A DNA stretch of 64,000 nucleotides from CAVRXQ01 sp963725215 (GTDB lineage: Bacteria > Actinomycetota > Acidimicrobiia > Acidimicrobiales > Bog-793). Within the stretch, counting starts at the first letter, position 1. Each line of letters opens with the position of its first letter. Positions 16,447 through 25,588 of this stretch are shown here, piece after piece. Where the stretch lies: the NCBI GenBank assembly GCA_963725215.1, contig CAVRXQ010000003.1, forward strand, positions 62,001 to 126,000, in the 5' to 3' direction. The notes under the pieces are model-generated. The model did no database searches and was not told the origin of the DNA. It worked only from the letters and a program-made list of their open reading frames with translations. A program made the translations under genes and the position numbers.

Positions 16447-17916
16447 TCAAACGGGCGAGGTTCCGCCCTGAACAGGTCGTTCGCGTTCAGCCTTGGCAAA
16501 GAATCGCCGACGGTCGGCGTCGTCGGCCGCGGCCAAGGTCGTCCCCTCGCTCGTCGCGAGACGCTCGGCCTCCTGGAAGCGGTCGCGGAACCGCTCCGCG
16601 GCCCTCCGGCAGGCCTCTTCGGCGTCGAGGCCGGCGTCCGCGGCCGCCCGGGCGAGGAAGACCAGCGCCTCGCCGAGTGCATCGCCGTCCGCGAGCAGCA
16701 GCGAGAGGGCCTCTTTCGACAGCCCGCCGTCTCCCCCGGTTGCATCCGCACCGAGGCCGACGCCGTGCGCCTTTCTCTCGAGCTTCGTCGCCAACAACAG
16801 CGCCGGAAGCGCGGCGGGGATGCCTTCCATCAGGCTCGCCCGCCCTTTTTCTTGTCGCTTCAGTTCCTCCCACTGCGACAGCACCGCGTCGACCGTCGTC
16901 ACCCCTTTTCTCCCGCCGAAGACGTGGGGGTGGCGGTAGACGAGCTTCTCGCGCACGGTGCGGGCGACGTCGGAGAGCTCGAACAGTCCTTCTTCTTTTG
17001 CCAGCTGGGCGTGGAACATCACCTGGCACAACACGTCGCCGAGCTCTTCTTCCAGCGCGACGGACGCCTGCGGATCGGGAGGATCGCCGAGGCGGTCGAT
17101 CGCTTCGATCGTCTCGTAGCACTCTTCGATCAGGTGGCGGGTGAGCGAGCGATGGGTCTGTTTCTGGTCCCAAGGGCAGCGCTCGCGAAGCTCGGCGACG
17201 ACCAACTGGAGCGCGGCGAGCTCGTGGCCGACCGGCTCTTTTATCGCGGGCAGATACACACACGTCAGGTGGTCGGGCACCACGCGGTCGAGTTCGCCGA
17301 TTGGCATCTCTTCGACGCGCTCGTCGGGCAGTCCGAGGTGCGAGAGCACGACGGCGACGGCTGTCTCGTCGTCGTTGGCGAGCTTGATCTGAGAAAGCGT
17401 GTCTTTTTCCCAGATGTGCGCGAGCAGAAGGGGGCCTTCGTCGCGCGCCGCGTCGATTGGGAAGCGCTCGCCGTCGACGAGGCGCACGCGGCGAGCGAAG
17501 GGATCAACGCGCAGTCGCGACCACGCGAGGTCGATAAACGACAGCCCTTCGACGATCTCGACCTCGACTCGGCCTTCGTCGCGCAGCATCTCGACGGTCG
17601 TCTCTAACACGCTCGGCGAACCCGGGACCGCGTAGAGGACTCCCGCGGCGCTGTTCGCCGCCTCCGTCACCTCGTCGACGATCCCCCGGTACACCGAGGC
17701 GAAGTCGGCCGCCTCTTCGTAGTGGTGATCGAGCGGCACCGCGCCCGCTCCGGCGAGCGACTGTGCCGAAGGGTGGCGCGCGGTGCGCAGATAGACGGTC
17801 GAGGCGCGAGAAAGCGCCTCTGTCGCTTCGATCGTCAGCAGCTCGGGTCCCGCCGGACCGAGGCCGACGACGGTGAGCAGTCCCGGGCGGCCTCGCCCGT
17901 TCGCGGGCGTGCTCAC
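16447..17916 (-). CDS. mazG: MazG nucleoside triphosphate pyrophosphohydrolase with N-terminal methylase-like domain
   Basis: This protein has about 489 residues with two parts. Residues 1-230 form a tetrapyrrole-methylase-like (SAM) domain (LLTVVGLGPAGPELLT, LYAVPGSP), as in Bacillus YabN. The rest is two MazG modules: LREKCPWDQ-type CPWDQKQTHRS, then EECYE and LEEELGDVLCQVMFHA carry the Mg-binding acidic residues. MazG hydrolyses (d)NTPs to NMPs and can remove damaged nucleotides or lower alarmone levels. GTG 17916 is chosen because the methylase domain begins right after it. The start is five bases after the end of the upstream lipoprotein gene. Confidence 0.93.
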   Translation of the reverse strand: MSTPANGRGRPGLLTVVGLGPAGPELLTIEATEALSRASTVYLRTARHPSAQSLAGAGAVPLDHHYEEAADFASVYRGIVDEVTEAANSAAGVLYAVPGSPSVLETTVEMLRDEGRVEVEIVEGLSFIDLAWSRLRVDPFARRVRLVDGERFPIDAARDEGPLLLAHIWEKDTLSQIKLANDDETAVAVVLSHLGLPDERVEEMPIGELDRVVPDHLTCVYLPAIKEPVGHELAALQLVVAELRERCPWDQKQTHRSLTRHLIEECYETIEAIDRLGDPPDPQASVALEEELGDVLCQVMFHAQLAKEEGLFELSDVARTVREKLVYRHPHVFGGRKGVTTVDAVLSQWEELKRQEKGRASLMEGIPAALPALLLATKLERKAHGVGLGADATGGDGGLSKEALSLLLADGDALGEALVFLARAAADAGLDAEEACRRAAERFRDRFQEAERLATSEGTTLAAADDADRRRFFAKAERERPVQGGTSPV

Positions 17917-17921
17917 GTTGA

Positions 17922-18959
17922 CTATTTCGCGCCGACGGCGGAGGGGTTCGGGAGGAGATCGAGCGACGGGCTGTGCGGCGCCTTTACCTCGTAGGTCGCG
18001 CCGACCTTCGTCCAGGTTCCATAGCGCGGGTCGACTTCGACGTGCGCCCCCGACACCGCCGCCGAAAGCGCTCTCGACGCGGCCGCCGTGCCGTCGTGCA
18101 CGATTGCCGCCGCGGCTTGCGAAAGCGTCGGGGCGCGCCGCCCGGTCACCTCGAGCAGGATCCAATCGCCCGCGAAATGAATCGGTGCTGTGAGCTCGCC
18201 GACTGCCAGCGAGGAGACGATCCCGCCGAGCGGGCTCGTCAGCCCAGACGGCGTGATGCAGCCGAGCGCACCGCCCCGCGACGAGGAGGCGTCGATCGAG
18301 TTCGCCCGCGCCACCACGGCGAAGCTCGCCCCGCCGCGGATCGCCGTCGCTAGCTGCTGCGCTTTTGATCGCGAGGCGACCTCGATCGCTTCCGTGCAGT
18401 CGAGCGCGATCTCACTCGGGTGCCGTTGCGCGTACGCACTGACACCGGCGGGCGTCAGCACGGCGCCGAGCGAGTGCGCGGCGAGCACGTCCTGGTCGGC
18501 CTGCAACGAGACGAGCGCGTCGCGAAAGCGGGGCCCGAGCGTCGCAAGCACTTCCGCACCGGACTCGGTGCACGCAGAGCCGCTGGTGGGCGTGAACGAC
18601 GTCGTGAGCTCGTCGTCGGCGACCTGGCGCGCGAGCGAGCCGACGGCGAGGTGGTCCCGAGCAGCGACGGCATCGGCCGCTTTCGCCTCGATGAGCAGCG
18701 AGAGCGCGCCGGCCGCGAACGACGCGTTGTAGGTCCCGTTCGAGACTCCCGTCACCGCGTGCGCGTTTCCGGCCGAAGTCTCGAGCAGGCACCGGTAGCC
18801 GGAGTCCGAGGCGACCGAGTCGAGGGCGGAGTTAAGGCTCGACTGGGTGACGAACGCCCCGTCGACGCGCGCCGCGGTCGGCAGGAACTGCGAGTCGCAC
18901 GCCGAGAGCGCGATGGCGGCGGCACCGACGAACGCGAGGGGGGCGAGGAACGAGCGCAC
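17922..18959 (-). CDS. Parvulin-like (SurA/PrsA-type) lipoprotein foldase
   Basis: This is an exported lipoprotein of about 345 residues. The signal SFLAPLAFVGAAAIALSAC ends in a lipobox cysteine. A SurA-N-like helical region follows. A parvulin peptidyl-prolyl isomerase segment is around residues 205-300 (SKAQQLATAIRGGASFAVVARANSIDASSSRGGALGCI in outline, with the final GDWILLEV strand). Such proteins help exported proteins fold outside the membrane. The position between mfd and mazG matches the surA/prsA slot of the classic glmU-prs-pth-mfd order. The start could be GTG 18959 or GTG 18998. Confidence 0.82.
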   Translation of the reverse strand: MRSFLAPLAFVGAAAIALSACDSQFLPTAARVDGAFVTQSSLNSALDSVASDSGYRCLLETSAGNAHAVTGVSNGTYNASFAAGALSLLIEAKAADAVAARDHLAVGSLARQVADDELTTSFTPTSGSACTESGAEVLATLGPRFRDALVSLQADQDVLAAHSLGAVLTPAGVSAYAQRHPSEIALDCTEAIEVASRSKAQQLATAIRGGASFAVVARANSIDASSSRGGALGCITPSGLTSPLGGIVSSLAVGELTAPIHFAGDWILLEVTGRRAPTLSQAAAAIVHDGTAAASRALSAAVSGAHVEVDPRYGTWTKVGATYEVKAPHSPSLDLLPNPSAVGAK

Positions 18960-19002
18960 GGGATGGCGAGGATATGGGCGATCGGCGTTCCGGACCACTT
19001 CG

Positions 19003-22000
19003 CTAACCGGAGGCCGCGACCTGGTCGTGTTTCGGGACGAGCGCCCGCAACAACTGGGCGAGCTCGCTCGGGACGGCCTGGCCGGCGATGAGCGGCACGA
19101 CGAGGCGCGCCGGGTCGTCGCGGACGAGAGCGCGAGGAGCGAGGCGCTGCAGGCGGATCTTCGCCGAGGCCGGGAGGTGCACGGGGGAGAGGCGCGCGAC
19201 GACCTCACCCGCACGTGACGGCCCGGGCGCGCCGATGCGGTGTGGGACGACGACGACCTCGCGGATGCCGACCCGCACGCACTCGGCGCGAAGTCGCGCC
19301 ACGTCGATCAGCGCCTCCGCCTCTTTCGGCAGCGGCCCGAAGCGATCGAGCCACTCCGCCGAGATGTCGTCGACCTCGGCCTCGTCGCGCACCGAGCCGA
19401 GGCGCCGGTAGGCCTCGAGGCGGAGGTCCTCGCGTTCGACGTAAGACGTCGGCAAATTGGCGTCGATCGGGACGTCGAGACGGACCTCCACCGGTTCTGG
19501 GACAACCTCGCCCTTTGCCTCCGCGACGGCCTCTGCGACCATCCTCACGTAGAGGTCGTAGCCGACCGCGGCGATGTGGCCGGACTGGTCGGTGCCAACG
19601 AGGCTCCCCGCGCCACGGATTTCGAGGTCGCGCATCGCGATCTTGAAGCCCGAGCCCAACTCGGTGTGCTCACCGATCGTGCGCAGGCGCTCGTAGGCCT
19701 GTTCGGTGAGCGCCTTGTCGACCGGGTGCAGCAGGTACGCGTAGGCGCGCTGCGCGGATCGGCCGACCCGGCCGCGCAGCTGGTGCAGCTGGCCGAGTCC
19801 CAACAGATCCGCCCGGTCGACGACGAGCGTGTTCACCTGGGGCATGTCGATCCCCGACTCGATGATCGTCGTGCAGACCAAGACGTCGTATTCGCCTTCT
19901 GAGAAGTCGAGCACGGTCTTTTCGAGCGTCCCTTCGTCCATCTGGCCGTGCGCGACCGCGATGCGCGCCGCGGGAACGAGCTCGCGCACGTGCGCGGCCA
20001 CGCGCTCGATGTCCCGCACACGGTTGTGGACGAAGAACACCTGTCCCTCACGAAGAAGCTCGCGCCTGATGGCTTCGGCGATCGCGCGGTCGTCCTCCTC
20101 GCCGACGTAGGTGAGGATCGGCTGGCGCTCGGCAGGAGGGGTGTCGATGAGCGAGAGGTCGCGGATCCCCGTCAGCGCCATCTCCAAGGTTCGCGGGATC
20201 GGGCTCGCGGTGAGGGTCAGGACGTCGACGCCGATCGAGAGCTTCTTCACCGCTTCTTTGTGCTGCACCCCGAAGCGCTGTTCCTCGTCGATCACCAACA
20301 CTCCCAAGCGACGAAACGCGACGTCGTCGCCGAGCAAGCGGTGCGTGCCAATTACGACGTCGACCGAGCCGTCCGCGACCTGCGCGATGACTTCAGCCTG
20401 TTCTCTCGGGGTCAAAAAGCGCGACAGCATCGCGACGCGTACGGGATAGGGGGCGAAACGCTCGGAGAAGGTCTCGAAGTGCTGGCGGGCGAGGATCGTC
20501 GTCGGCACCAGCACCGCGACCTGGCGCCCGTCCTGGACGGCCTTGAACGCCGCGCGCAGCGCGACCTCTGTTTTTCCGAAGCCGACGTCACCGCAGACGA
20601 GTCGGTCCATCGGAACCGGTCGCTCCATGTCCGCCTTCACGTCGGTGATCGCGCGCAGCTGGTCCGGGGTCTCCGGGTAGGGGAAGGCTTGCTCGAGTTC
20701 GCTCTGCCACGGCGTATCGGACGCGAAGGCGTGACCCTCGCTCGCCAGCCGGCGGCGGTACAGCTCGATCAGCTCCTCCGCGACGGCGCGCACCGCGTGC
20801 CGCGCTCGCGCCCGCTGTCTTTGCCAGTCGTTGCCGGAAAGCCGACTGAGCGTCGGGCTCTCGCCCCCGGTGTAAGGCGTGATGAAGTCGATCTGGTCCG
20901 AGGGAACGTAGACCCGGTCGCCGCCGCGGTATTCGAGCAACAGGTAGTCGCGGGCCTGGCCGGCGTCGCCACGCGTCACCATGCCGGCGTAGCGAGCGAC
21001 CCCGTGCACGTAATGCACGACGTAGTCGCCCGGGGCGAGGTCGTCGAAGAAGCCATCCACCGGTCGGCTGCGCGCCTTCGGGACGCGGTGGGGGCGGTGC
21101 CTGCCGGTGAGGTCGCTCTCCGCTAGCACGGCGATCGGGATCTCGTCCATCACGAAGCCGCGGTCCAGCGCCGCGACGACGACGTGCACGCCTGTTCGTC
21201 GCAGCACCTCGGCGTCGATGCCGTCGGCGCGCTCGAAGTCCCGATCGACCTCGACTCCGGAGCCCTCGAGGACGTCGGACAGTCGGGCGGCGGCTCCTGC
21301 TCCGGAGGCCGCGACGACGACCGAGGCCCTGCGGCGGAGGACCTCGCCGATGCGGCGGGCGATCGGTTCCGCGTCGCCGAGCGCGGCGGGCCACCCGCTC
21401 ACCCGAAGCGTCGTCTGTCCGGGGCTGTCGGGGAGGGAAAGCACCGACGCGACGCGCGCCTTTGTGCGGGCAAGCAGCCGCTCGAAGGGCGCATGGAGCC
21501 GCGGGATCTCGGCCGACTCCGCGTCGCCGCGCGTCGGGTCCTCGCGCCAGGTCTCGGCGAGCGACTGCCCGAGCGCGACCTCCTCGTCCAACAGCTCGAC
21601 GACGCGGTCACGCATGCGCCGCGGTTCCAACAACACGACCCGATCGTCTCCTTCGAGCAGGTCGCAGAGGATCGTCTCCTCGTCCAAGAACGGCAGGAAC
21701 GACTCGATGCCGTCGAACACCTCGCCGTCCGCGATGCGGGAGAACTGGGCGCGGGCAAAGGGTGCGGACAAGGCGAGCTCGGCCACGCGTGAGCGGCGTC
21801 GGTCGTCAGCCAGCAATTCCCTGCAGGCGAAGATCTCGACCGAATCGATGTCGGCGGTGCTGCGCTGGTCGGCGACGTCGAAGCTGCACAGCCGTTCGAC
21901 CTCGTCACCGTTGCAGTCGATGCGAATTCCGTCGTCGCCCGTCGAGGGGAAGACGTCGACGATCCCGCCGCGCACCGCGACCTCGCCGCGGTGTTCGACT

Positions 22001-22509
22001 TGGTACTCGCGGCGGTAGCCCGCGGCGACGAGCGACGCGACTAGCTCGTACGGATCGAGCTCGCCCTTAGCTCGCACGACGATCGGCGCGGCGTCACTTG
22101 GCGTCACGGCGAGCCGTTGCACGAGCGCCTTCACCGGCGCGACGACGATCGTCGCCCGTGACTTTTCGCGCGCCCGGTCGATCCGCCACAGGGCTTCGAG
22201 ACGGCGCCCCATCGTCTCCGCCGACGGCGAGACGCGCTCGAAGGGCAGCGTCTCCCAAGCCGGCAGGTGCGCGAGCCGCTCCTCGTCGACGAAGCACGCG
22301 AGATCGTGGCGGAGACGTTCGGCCTCGGAGGCGGTCGGCGTCGCGACGACGATCACGGACGGCGAAGAGAGCGAAGCGACGCCGGCGAGGACGTACGCGC
22401 GCGCCGAATCCGCGACGGCGAGCGTCGCGTCCTCGGACCCGATCAGCAAGGAGACCTCGGGCTCGGACGCGAGTGCGGGGAGCAGCGGGGCGAGAACGGG
22501 ACTCGTCAC
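19003..22509 (-). CDS. mfd: Transcription-repair coupling factor Mfd
   Basis: This 1168-residue protein has the full Mfd architecture. A UvrB-like N-terminal part binds UvrA. The RNA-polymerase interaction domain is near residues 500-560 (PGDYVVHYVHGVARYAG, YLLLEYRGGDRVYVP). The RecG-like translocase has CGDVGFGKTE (Walker A), DEEQRFG (motif II), LTASPIPRTL and QLRGRVGRS. The TRCF C-terminal domain follows. Mfd removes stalled polymerase and recruits the excision nuclease. GTG 22509 overlaps the pth stop by four bases (GTGA). Confidence 0.97.
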   Translation of the reverse strand: MTSPVLAPLLPALASEPEVSLLIGSEDATLAVADSARAYVLAGVASLSSPSVIVVATPTASEAERLRHDLACFVDEERLAHLPAWETLPFERVSPSAETMGRRLEALWRIDRAREKSRATIVVAPVKALVQRLAVTPSDAAPIVVRAKGELDPYELVASLVAAGYRREYQVEHRGEVAVRGGIVDVFPSTGDDGIRIDCNGDEVERLCSFDVADQRSTADIDSVEIFACRELLADDRRRSRVAELALSAPFARAQFSRIADGEVFDGIESFLPFLDEETILCDLLEGDDRVVLLEPRRMRDRVVELLDEEVALGQSLAETWREDPTRGDAESAEIPRLHAPFERLLARTKARVASVLSLPDSPGQTTLRVSGWPAALGDAEPIARRIGEVLRRRASVVVAASGAGAAARLSDVLEGSGVEVDRDFERADGIDAEVLRRTGVHVVVAALDRGFVMDEIPIAVLAESDLTGRHRPHRVPKARSRPVDGFFDDLAPGDYVVHYVHGVARYAGMVTRGDAGQARDYLLLEYRGGDRVYVPSDQIDFITPYTGGESPTLSRLSGNDWQRQRARARHAVRAVAEELIELYRRRLASEGHAFASDTPWQSELEQAFPYPETPDQLRAITDVKADMERPVPMDRLVCGDVGFGKTEVALRAAFKAVQDGRQVAVLVPTTILARQHFETFSERFAPYPVRVAMLSRFLTPREQAEVIAQVADGSVDVVIGTHRLLGDDVAFRRLGVLVIDEEQRFGVQHKEAVKKLSIGVDVLTLTASPIPRTLEMALTGIRDLSLIDTPPAERQPILTYVGEEDDRAIAEAIRRELLREGQVFFVHNRVRDIERVAAHVRELVPAARIAVAHGQMDEGTLEKTVLDFSEGEYDVLVCTTIIESGIDMPQVNTLVVDRADLLGLGQLHQLRGRVGRSAQRAYAYLLHPVDKALTEQAYERLRTIGEHTELGSGFKIAMRDLEIRGAGSLVGTDQSGHIAAVGYDLYVRMVAEAVAEAKGEVVPEPVEVRLDVPIDANLPTSYVEREDLRLEAYRRLGSVRDEAEVDDISAEWLDRFGPLPKEAEALIDVARLRAECVRVGIREVVVVPHRIGAPGPSRAGEVVARLSPVHLPASAKIRLQRLAPRALVRDDPARLVVPLIAGQAVPSELAQLLRALVPKHDQVAASG

Positions 22510-23126
22510 GACGCGTTCACTTTTTCCATCGCCGCCGGGATTCCCCGGTCAAAGACCAACTCGGCGGCGTCCGCGGCGAGCTCGATCGCCGAGTGCAATC
22601 CTTCCGCCTCGGCAGGCGACGGACGGCGCAACACGTAGTCGGCGCCCGGGATGCGACCGGGGGGCTTTCCGATCCCGATGCGGACGCGCACGAAGTCCAA
22701 CGTGCCGAGGCGCTCAGCGATCGAACGGAGCCCGTTGTGCCCGGCCGTCCCGCCGCCGCGCTTCACGCGCACCGAGCCGACCGGCAAGTCGAGCTCGTCG
22801 TGGACGACGACTAGGCGCTCGAGCTGGGTCACCGAGAAGCGCCTGGTGAGCTCCACGAGCGCGACGCCGGAGTCGTTCATGTAGGTGACCGGGATCGCCA
22901 GCGCTAACAACTTCTGCCCGAAGCGGCGGGCTGAAATAAGGGCGGAGATCCCGCGCTCGGCGCGAAGCGGCATCGCGTTGCGCTCGGCGACGACCGCCAC
23001 CGCATCGGCACCCACGTTGTGCCGGGTGTGCGCGAACTCGCGGCCGGGGTTGCCGAGACCGACGACGAGCAGGTCGGCAGCGGCTCCGGTGCGCTCGGTG
23101 CGCGGGGCGCGAAGCCGCGTCGTCAG
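22506..23126 (-). CDS. pth: Peptidyl-tRNA hydrolase, start codon unusual
   Basis: Pth releases tRNA from prematurely ended peptidyl-tRNA. The catalytic His lies in TRHNVGADAV, and NDSG, HDELDLPVG and GGGTAGHNGLRS are the substrate-binding loops. The frame clearly covers the conserved N-terminus DLLVVGLGNPGREFAHTRHN. No ATG, GTG or TTG lies upstream of it in frame until deep in rplY. The first usable codon after the rplY stop region is CTG at 23126, preceded by GGAGAA, so I place the start there tentatively. GTG 23015 would cut off the first beta strand and the catalytic His. The stop overlaps the mfd start. Confidence 0.85.
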   Translation of the reverse strand: MTTRLRAPRTERTGAAADLLVVGLGNPGREFAHTRHNVGADAVAVVAERNAMPLRAERGISALISARRFGQKLLALAIPVTYMNDSGVALVELTRRFSVTQLERLVVVHDELDLPVGSVRVKRGGGTAGHNGLRSIAERLGTLDFVRVRIGIGKPPGRIPGADYVLRRPSPAEAEGLHSAIELAADAAELVFDRGIPAAMEKVNAS

Positions 23127-23797
23127 TTCTCCGAGGATTCTTCCGAGGACGCTTCGGCCGATTCCGCTCCGCCCTCGGCGGCAGCTTCGCCCTCCGCGAC
23201 CTCCTCGCCCTCCGCGACTTCCTCTTCCTCTTCCACTTCGACGCGCGCGGCGTGGCCGGCGACGATCGGCGTGTCTTCGTCGGCGTCGACCGTCACGCCT
23301 TCTGGAATATCCGCCGTCCCGAGTCGGATCGTCTCGCCAATTTCGAGTTCGGAAACGTCGAACTCGATCGAGTGCGGGATGTCTGCGGGCTTCGCGTGGA
23401 CCCCGAGGGTGAAGACGATCTGTTCGACCGTCCCTCCGCCGCGGTGGACCGCCACCGCTTCACCGGTCAACACGACGGGCACGTCCGCGGCGACGATCTC
23501 GTCGCGACGGACGACGATGAAGTCGACGTGCGAAACGTTCTGGCGTACCGGGTGGCGCTGGAGCTCTCGGGCCAGCGCGAGGTGGCGCTCGCTTCCGATG
23601 CGGAGGTTGATCAGGGCATTCGCACCGGCGTCCGTCGAGAGCGCGGCACGAAGCTCACGATCGTCGACCGAGACGGGGATCGACGCGACGCCTCGTCCGT
23701 AGACGACGGCGGGAACCTTTCCGGACGCGCGCAACCGGCGGCTCGCGGCAGATCCGGAGTCGGCGCGCCGTTCAGCGGCGAGGTTGATGTCTGGCAT
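23123..23797 (-). CDS. rplY: 50S ribosomal protein L25/general stress protein Ctc
   Basis: This is a 224-residue long-form L25 (Ctc type) that binds 5S rRNA. The N-terminal beta barrel has RRLRASGKVPAVVYG. The C-terminal Ctc domain contains DIPHSIEFDVSELEIGE, followed by an acidic Glu/Ala-rich tail from about residue 185. ATG 23797 has a GAGGAG sequence upstream. The neighbours pth and mfd follow in operon order. In Bacillus and mycobacteria, ctc follows prs directly. Here an MFS/TetR pair separates them. Confidence 0.95.
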   Translation of the reverse strand: MPDINLAAERRADSGSAASRRLRASGKVPAVVYGRGVASIPVSVDDRELRAALSTDAGANALINLRIGSERHLALARELQRHPVRQNVSHVDFIVVRRDEIVAADVPVVLTGEAVAVHRGGGTVEQIVFTLGVHAKPADIPHSIEFDVSELEIGETIRLGTADIPEGVTVDADEDTPIVAGHAARVEVEEEEEVAEGEEVAEGEAAAEGGAESAEASSEESSEN

Positions 23798-23913
23798 CTG
23801 CGCGCGCTCCTCGAAGACGTCTCAAAGTGATGCGGTACCGCCACGTCGCACCGGGCGGCGCCGCGAAGCTCAAATTCTAGGCCACCGACGAACGTGCGCA
23901 GCCAAGGGCTCGA

Positions 23914-25461
23914 CTAAGCGAGCGCCGCTGCAGCCTCCGTGGGCTCTGCAACCTCGTGCGGAACTTCGACGAAGTCGGACTCCCGGACGAGGATGAACGA
24001 CAGCACGGCGCCAGCGAAGGAGGCGACGGCCGCGACGAGCACGATCGTGTTCAAACCTCCGGCGAAGCTCGCCTTGGTCGCGAGGACGACGGTGCCCCTC
24101 AAAGAGGGAGGGGCCGACGAGATGACGTGATTGATCGTCCCGCTCGTGATCGCCTTCGAGATCGCCCCCGACTTCGCGGCGAGCGCCGTTCCAGCGAGGC
24201 GCGAGGAGAGCCCGGAGCGCACCTCGGTGACGAAAATCGTCCCCAAGGTCGCAACCCCGGTCGCGATCCCCGCCTGGCGCAGCGTCGAGTTGATCCCCGA
24301 CGCCATCCCGGCGCGCTGGGGGGCGACGACGCCGACGGCGGTCGAAATGAGGGGGACGTTCACGAGACCAGAGCCGACACCGGCGAGGATCATTCCCACC
24401 AAGAGGTGCGTCCACGTCGACTGCGCCGTCAGTCCTCTCATCAACAGCAAGCCGACGCCGATCACAACGAACCCCGGCGCGATGAGCCACTTGCGCGGGA
24501 CGTGGCTCGTAAGCCGGCCCGCGATCCCGGCCGTGACAAAGATCGCACCGGTGAGGGGCAGAAAGCGCACTCCGGTGGCGATCGCAGAGAGTCCCAGGAT
24601 GTCTTGGAAGTAGATCGTGATGTACGTGAGCAGCGCGAATATTCCACCCGAGATCGCGAACGCGGCTATGAGACCGCCGTTGAACGTCGGGACTCGCAAC
24701 AACGACAGGTCGAGCATCGGCTCATTGCTCTTCGCCTCGATGAACCCGAACGCGACGAGCGACACCCCCGCGACGACGAGCGAAGAGATGACGAGCGAAG
24801 ACGACCAGCCGTCGGAGACGGACAGGATCAGCCCGTAAACGAGGGCGACGAGCGCTAACGAGAAGGAGATGAAGCCTGGCAAGTCGACGCGGCGTGCGTA
24901 GGGATTGCGCGACTCGCGTACGCGAATCAGCGTTGCGCCGAGGCAGAACACGCCGATCGGCACGTTGAGGAAGAAAATCCACCGCCACGAGAGTCCCGAG
25001 GTGAGCGCGCCGCCGAGAACGGGTCCGATCGCCACCGCGACTCCGGTGATCGCGCCGTAGATGCCGAAGGCGACCCCCCGGTCACGGCCGCGAAAGGCAT
25101 CCGCCAAGATCGCGAGCGAGGTCGAGAACATGATCGCCCCGCCGACGCCTTGCGCGGCGCGCGAGAGATTGAGGAACAACGCATTCGTCGCGAACCCGCA
25201 GAGGATCGAACAAACCGTGAACCAAACGATCCCGATCGCGAACAGCATCCGCCTGCCGAAGAGGTCGGCGAGGGATCCGGCGGTCAACAAGAACGCCGCC
25301 AGGGTGAGGGCGTACGCGCTGATGACCCATTCGAGGTCCGACAGCGACGCGTGGAAGTCCCGCTCGATTGACGGCAGCGCGACGTTCACGATCGTGATGT
25401 CCAAAAGGAGCATGAACACCCCGGTGCAGACGGCCACGAGAGCCCACCATTTGTGGTTCAT
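23914..25461 (-). CDS. MFS drug:H+ antiporter, DHA2 (EmrB/QacA) type, 14 TM
   Basis: This 515-residue protein has about 14 predicted membrane helices. Motif A-like GSLADLFGRRMLF lies after helix 2. The DHA2 N-terminal marker LDITIVNVALPSIERDF is present, as is the motif C region AIGPVLGGALTSGLSWRWIFFLNVPIG. It is likely a proton-driven exporter of toxic organic compounds, and the substrate is unknown. ATG 25461 has AGGAGA upstream. It diverges from a TetR gene, with two operator-like palindromes between them, so the pump is probably repressed by that regulator. The pair splits the prs-rplY neighbourhood. Confidence 0.93.
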   Translation of the reverse strand: MNHKWWALVAVCTGVFMLLLDITIVNVALPSIERDFHASLSDLEWVISAYALTLAAFLLTAGSLADLFGRRMLFAIGIVWFTVCSILCGFATNALFLNLSRAAQGVGGAIMFSTSLAILADAFRGRDRGVAFGIYGAITGVAVAIGPVLGGALTSGLSWRWIFFLNVPIGVFCLGATLIRVRESRNPYARRVDLPGFISFSLALVALVYGLILSVSDGWSSSLVISSLVVAGVSLVAFGFIEAKSNEPMLDLSLLRVPTFNGGLIAAFAISGGIFALLTYITIYFQDILGLSAIATGVRFLPLTGAIFVTAGIAGRLTSHVPRKWLIAPGFVVIGVGLLLMRGLTAQSTWTHLLVGMILAGVGSGLVNVPLISTAVGVVAPQRAGMASGINSTLRQAGIATGVATLGTIFVTEVRSGLSSRLAGTALAAKSGAISKAITSGTINHVISSAPPSLRGTVVLATKASFAGGLNTIVLVAAVASFAGAVLSFILVRESDFVEVPHEVAEPTEAAAALA

Positions 25462-25492
25462 CTCGTCTCCTTGTCGGGGTCTCGGGGGAAAC

Positions 25493-25506
25493 TGAGTGTA
25501 CGCTCA
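25493..25506. promoter_or_regulatory. TetR operator half-pair 1 (imperfect palindrome)
   Basis: TGAGTGTACGCTCA is a palindrome with one mismatched pair. It lies in the divergent MFS/TetR promoter region. A second copy of the same pattern is centred exactly 30 bases away, about three helical turns. Confidence 0.65.
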
Positions 25507-25522
25507 GAATTTAGCCATTTCC

Positions 25523-25536
25523 TGAGTGAACACTCA
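25523..25536. promoter_or_regulatory. TetR operator half-pair 2 (imperfect palindrome)
   Basis: TGAGTGAACACTCA matches the first site with the shared pattern TGAGYGNNCRCTCA. It is the probable binding site for the TetR protein encoded just to the right, which would control both divergent genes. Confidence 0.65.
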
Positions 25537-25588
25537 AGGCACCTAAAGCCGGATTGGAGGTCGATCGTTGGGAGGGTATCCGGACCCT

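Noticed and set aside
16392..16751. N-terminal extension of enolase to 547 residues
   Set aside because: The extra part is antisense to mazG and lacks similarity; GTG 16391 gives the standard enolase length.
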